Below, piece by piece: positions 41,753-44,907 of a DNA stretch of 44,907 nucleotides. This stretch comes from Bacillota bacterium. Lineage in GTDB: Bacteria; Bacillota; Clostridia; Lachnospirales; Lachnospiraceae. The notes under the pieces were generated by a model that saw only the letters and a list, made by a program, of their open reading frames with translations, did not search any database and was not told where the DNA came from. Position 1 is the first letter of the stretch. Each line of letters opens with the position of its first letter. The position numbers and the translations under genes are program-made. The stretch lies in NCBI GenBank assembly GCA_023415055.1, contig JAEZLZ010000084.1, positions 1 through 44,907 of the forward strand. The letters run 5' to 3'.

Positions 41753-44032
41753 ATGGCTTATATATACGAGGATCCGACAAGGAGTCCTTTGGATCGAGCA
41801 AAGGATCTGCTTTCCCATATGACCCTTGCAGAGAAGGTCGGGCAGTTGAATCAAAAGCTTTATGGCTTTGCTATCTATGAACGTAAGCAGAAGGAGATTA
41901 TTCTTTCGGATGAATTTAAAGAGGAGGTGAAGAAGTACAGTGGCCTGGGTACCTTATACGGTCTGTACCGAGCCGATCCTTGGGCCGGAAAGGACTTTGA
42001 CAGCGGACTTTGCGGGCAATTATCGGTAAAAGCCTATAATCAGGTCCAGTCCTATGTGCTGGAGCATTCCAGACTAAAGATACCGGTACTGATGAGCAGT
42101 GAATGCCCCCATGGACATCAGGCACTGGATGGTTATTTGCTGCCGGTAAATCTCTGCAGCGGGGCAAGCTTTCATCCCAAGCTTTTCAAAGAGGCGTATG
42201 CTGTATGCGGCGAACAATTGAAGGAGATGGGAGTGGATTTGGCACTTGTCTCCATGCTTGATATCCTGCGAGATCCCAGATGGGGCAGAAGCGAGGAATG
42301 CTATAGTGAAGATCCCTATCTTGCATCCGAATTTGCAAAGGCAGCAGTGGAAGGACTGAAGAGTAAGGGAGTAGGAGTGGTTGCAAAGCATTTTTGTGCC
42401 CAAGGAGAAGGAACCGGCGGTGTCAATGCCAGCGCGGCAAGGATCGGTGAGAGGGAGCTTCGAGAGATCCATTTTCCTGCGATGTCTGCCTGTGCCAAGG
42501 CCGGTGTGGATGGTGTCATGGCTGCTTACAATGAGATTGATGGTGTATTCTGCCATGCAAACTCCTGGCTTTTGAATCAGGTGTTACGGAAAGAGATGGG
42601 CTTTGAAGGTGTGGTCATGGCAGACGGAGTAGCCATCGATCAGCTGGACATCATGACAGGTGACCGCATTTTATCCGGTGCACTTGCTTTGACCTCCGGT
42701 GTAGATATTGGATTATGGGACGAGGCCTTTTCCTTACTTGGGGAAGCTTATCAGAGAGGACTGACCAGGATAGAGGAAATCGATCAGGCAGTGCTTCGGG
42801 TCCTTACACTAAAATTTAAGCGTGGCTTATTTGAACATCCCTACCTTCCGGAGCATGTGGAAATGAAACATTATACGAGGGAGGAATATCCGCAGTCCTA
42901 TCAATTAGCATTAGAATCAGCGATCCTGCTTAAGAACGAACAACAGCTTCTGCCGATTGACGTAAGTAAGATAACCTCGATCGCTGTGATTGGACCGAAT
43001 GCGGATGAGATCTATCATCAGCTGGGGGATTATACTCCGCCGATCCGCGAAGGGGAAGGGATTACTGTATTAAAGGGCATTAAGGATTATATCGAGGCAT
43101 CGGGTCAGCCGATTGAGGTGAAGTTTGCAAAGGGCTGCGGGCTACTTGAGGGTAGTGAAGAAGAACGTCTGAAGGCAGCAGCACTGGCAAGGGAATGTGA
43201 TGTGGTCATTGCGGTACTCGGCGGCTCCTCCTCCCGTTTCGGAGAGGTGACCTTCGATACCAACGGTGCAGCAATCACAGGAAATAAGGTCAGTATGGAC
43301 TGCGGAGAAGGTGTAGACAGTGCGCTACTTAATTTACCGTCAGCTCAGCTTGCGCTGATGAATAGTCTGGCGGAACAGAGCAGCCGTCTGATTACTGTTG
43401 CACTGATGGGAAGACCTTATGTGCTGACCGAGATCGAGGAGCGTTCAAAAAGCTTATTGATATCCTTTTATAATGGACCTTGGGGCGGAAGAGCGATCGC
43501 CGAGCTCCTATTTGGTAAATATAGCCCTAGTGGAAGACTTCCGGTATCCCTGCCAAGACATGTGGGGCAGCTTCCGGTTTATTATAATTACCGAAGTTCC
43601 TATGCAGCCATGATATACTATGATATGGAGAAGAGTCCGCTCCACTCTTTCGGTAGCGGACTAAGCTACACAGAGTTTGCATATAGTGACTTCGCCTTGG
43701 AGAAGCAGGAGTTTTCAGCAGAGGAGTTGGAGAAAGGAATCAAACTTTCCTTTAAAATCAGGAACTCAGGAGAGATGGACGGCTTTGCTGTTCCCCAGCT
43801 TTATCTTCACGATGTGGCTGCCGGTGTGGTGAGACGGGTAAGAGAGCTGAAGGGTTTTCAAAAGTTATGGATTGAAAGGGACAAGGAGATAACCTGTGAA
43901 TTCATGCTGCACACAGATCAGTTTTGCCTGTGGAACCAGGAGATGAAATGGTTGGCTGAGCCCGGAGAATTCAAATTGATCATCAGTGACCAGGGAAAGG
44001 ATATATGGGATCGCTCTGTTTACTTGACTTGA
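41753..44032 (+). CDS. Glycoside hydrolase family 3
   Basis: 759 residues, no signal peptide. The N-terminal TIM barrel has the K-H-F motif, D-P-R-W-G-R-S-E-E and the nucleophile aspartate in V-V-M-A-D-G near residue 288. The alpha/beta sandwich follows (I-G-P-N-A-D-E), and a fibronectin-III-like domain closes the protein (G-S-G-L-S-Y-T-E-F). GH3 enzymes are retaining exo-beta-glycosidases acting on glucosides, xylosides or N-acetylglucosaminides; the subgroup cannot be fixed by eye. AAGGAGGAG precedes the ATG. The context suggests trimming of imported glycan pieces. Confidence 0.92.
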   Translation: MAYIYEDPTRSPLDRAKDLLSHMTLAEKVGQLNQKLYGFAIYERKQKEIILSDEFKEEVKKYSGLGTLYGLYRADPWAGKDFDSGLCGQLSVKAYNQVQSYVLEHSRLKIPVLMSSECPHGHQALDGYLLPVNLCSGASFHPKLFKEAYAVCGEQLKEMGVDLALVSMLDILRDPRWGRSEECYSEDPYLASEFAKAAVEGLKSKGVGVVAKHFCAQGEGTGGVNASAARIGERELREIHFPAMSACAKAGVDGVMAAYNEIDGVFCHANSWLLNQVLRKEMGFEGVVMADGVAIDQLDIMTGDRILSGALALTSGVDIGLWDEAFSLLGEAYQRGLTRIEEIDQAVLRVLTLKFKRGLFEHPYLPEHVEMKHYTREEYPQSYQLALESAILLKNEQQLLPIDVSKITSIAVIGPNADEIYHQLGDYTPPIREGEGITVLKGIKDYIEASGQPIEVKFAKGCGLLEGSEEERLKAAALARECDVVIAVLGGSSSRFGEVTFDTNGAAITGNKVSMDCGEGVDSALLNLPSAQLALMNSLAEQSSRLITVALMGRPYVLTEIEERSKSLLISFYNGPWGGRAIAELLFGKYSPSGRLPVSLPRHVGQLPVYYNYRSSYAAMIYYDMEKSPLHSFGSGLSYTEFAYSDFALEKQEFSAEELEKGIKLSFKIRNSGEMDGFAVPQLYLHDVAAGVVRRVRELKGFQKLWIERDKEITCEFMLHTDQFCLWNQEMKWLAEPGEFKLIISDQGKDIWDRSVYLT

Positions 44033-44108
44033 TTTAATTCCTATGTAAAATGAGCAATAAGAAAGATGAACAGAAAATAATCAGAAAATATATAAGAGAG
44101 GTATATCT

Positions 44109-44579
44109 ATGTACGTGATACCAAAACCCCAAGAATTAAAATATCAGGAAGGACAGTATATCCTAGCTCATCAAGGATGCATCATTCTTGCACCGGAATG
44201 TGCCGGTAAGTCATTTTCCCATGCAAAGCTTTTGCAGAAGGAGCTGGAGAAGCTGTTAGGATACTCTTTGGTAATTACGAGAGGGGATAGAGAAGCAGGT
44301 GGGATTTATTTTGAGAGCACTGACTCTTTAAAGCCGGAGGAATATCTCTTAAGGATCAATGAGAATGGAATATCCTTGCAGGGTGGATCGGAAAAGGCGA
44401 TTCTATATGGAATTCAGACGCTGCGCCAGATCATCGCTCAGGAAGGAGCCTGCTTACCATATCTTACGATTCGGGATTATCCGGATATGGAGAATCGCGG
44501 CTATTATCTGGATGCTACCAGAGGCAGAATCCCGACACTAGGGTATCTGAAGAGCTTTGCCGATAAGCTGAGCTTCTAA
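44109..44579 (+). pseudogene. GH20 beta-hexosaminidase, truncated after the N-terminal domain
   Basis: 156 codons. The N-terminal GH20b domain (V-I-P-K-P-Q-E-L-K-Y to L-R-Q-I-I-A) is complete, and the barrel begins with the family sequence R-G-Y-Y-L-D-A-T-R-G-R, then stops at D-K-L-S-F. GH20 proteins normally continue for several hundred residues with the Asp-Glu catalytic pair, which is absent. After the stop, K-I-N resumes the family pattern 5 codons later in the same frame, then a second stop follows and all similarity ends. Good ribosome site (AGAGAGG) and start. The break lies about 200 bases before a tRNA gene. Confidence 0.8.
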
Positions 44580-44722
44580 TATCATGGTTGGCATAAAATC
44601 AATGTCTATCTCTGCGGGGAAACTGGTGAATGAAACAATAGAATATTCAAATGCGAATGTAATATAATCCGGCAGGTTTCTTCAAATCCTATAATACCTA
44701 TAATATAAACTAAACTTAATGC

Positions 44723-44751
44723 TTGACGTATATTATCAGTATTGTTATAAT
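44723..44751 (+). promoter_or_regulatory. Sigma-A promoter of tRNA-Cys
   Basis: TTGACG at 44723-44728, a 17-base spacer and TATAAT at 44746-44751. The predicted start is about 17 bases before the tRNA. Confidence 0.82.
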
Positions 44752-44774
44752 ATATTAGCTATAGTTAATATAAT

Positions 44775-44845
44775 GGCGATATAGCCAAGTGGTAAGGCAT
44801 GGGTCTGCAACACCCTGATCACCAGTTCAAATCTGGTTGTCGCCT
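44775..44845 (+). tRNA. tRNA-Cys (anticodon GCA)
   Basis: 71 bases folding as a cloverleaf: acceptor GGCGATA with TGTCGCC (one G-U), D stem GCC/GGC, anticodon GCA at 44807-44809 in loop CTGCAAC, T loop GTTCAAATC, and discriminator U, as expected for tRNA-Cys. CCA is not encoded. The outermost anticodon-stem pair is a T-T mismatch; the rest pair normally. Confidence 0.96.
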
Positions 44846-44857
44846 CTCTTAGAGAAG

Positions 44858-44897
44858 TCCTCTAAACCTTTAAAAATAAGGCTTAGAGGATTTTTTT
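44858..44897 (+). terminator. Intrinsic terminator after tRNA-Cys
   Basis: TCCTCTAA-A-CCTT at 44858-44870 pairs with AAGG-C-TTAGAGGA at 44878-44890, with one A/C mismatch and a 7-base loop, followed by seven T. Confidence 0.92.
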
Positions 44898-44907
44898 GTT
44901 TGAAAAA

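Noticed and set aside
1..44907. CRISPR array, prophage module or intact insertion sequence
   Set aside because: No regularly spaced repeats, and no phage structural or transposase genes were found on either strand.

Overview
The window looks like a chromosome segment from a low-G+C Firmicute, most likely a Clostridia/Lachnospiraceae plant- or gut-glycan user. The reasons are AGGAGG ribosome sites, sigma-A promoters with 17-base spacers, Lpl-type sugar ABC importers without their own ATPase, AraC regulators with an extracellular sensor, and GH130/GH38/GH3/GH20 enzymes. This assignment is inference; no 16S gene is present.

Layout. 1-4.35 kb: end of a MarR gene, then a heterodimeric ABC exporter with one degenerate and one canonical ATP site. 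4.35-6 kb: a two-hairpin intergenic element, an acyltransferase-like gene, and a frameshifted small gene that is not visible as an intact ORF. 6-13.1 kb: an Lpl-type importer (binding lipoprotein plus two permeases), a 2-hydroxyacid dehydrogenase, and a membrane-bound AraC sensor-regulator. 13.1-18.7 kb: a TetR regulator with a palindromic operator, then a tight operon of SDR, DapA-like aldolase, M20 amidohydrolase and FAD oxidoreductase. 18.7-23.5 kb: a minus-strand EEP-family hydrolase, a minus-strand operon of two xylose-isomerase-like TIM barrels around a Gfo/Idh/MocA dehydrogenase, and a divergent AraC regulator. Together 6-23 kb reads as uptake and stepwise oxidation/epimerisation/aldol cleavage of an unusual (possibly N-acylated) sugar or sugar acid. 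23.5-25.9 kb: a GNAT enzyme, then overlapping DUF89 phosphatase and SAM hydroxide adenosyltransferase genes.

About 26.1-32.0 kb is foreign in character. It is clearly richer in G+C, has different codon use, and is bracketed by two kinds of imperfect direct repeat. It holds a response regulator cut off at the left junction, a packed phospholipid operon (VTT/TVP38 membrane protein, phosphatidylserine synthase, phosphatidylserine decarboxylase, small membrane protein, PAP2 enzyme), a DUF4300 lipoprotein pseudogene with two in-frame stops, a GNAT gene behind a structured, terminator-ended leader RNA, and a DUF6809 remnant. It looks like cargo of a decayed integrative element.

32.2-44.6 kb: a LacI regulator divergent from a second Lpl-type importer, followed by GH130, GH38 alpha-mannosidase, GH3, and a GH20 gene broken after about 156 codons. 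This is a mannoside / N-glycan-type utilisation locus. The window ends with an intact tRNA-Cys (GCA), its promoter and its terminator. The best candidates for undescribed biology are the GNAT leader RNA, the acquired phospholipid cassette with its flanking repeats, and the SDR/DapA-like/M20/FAD catabolic operon.
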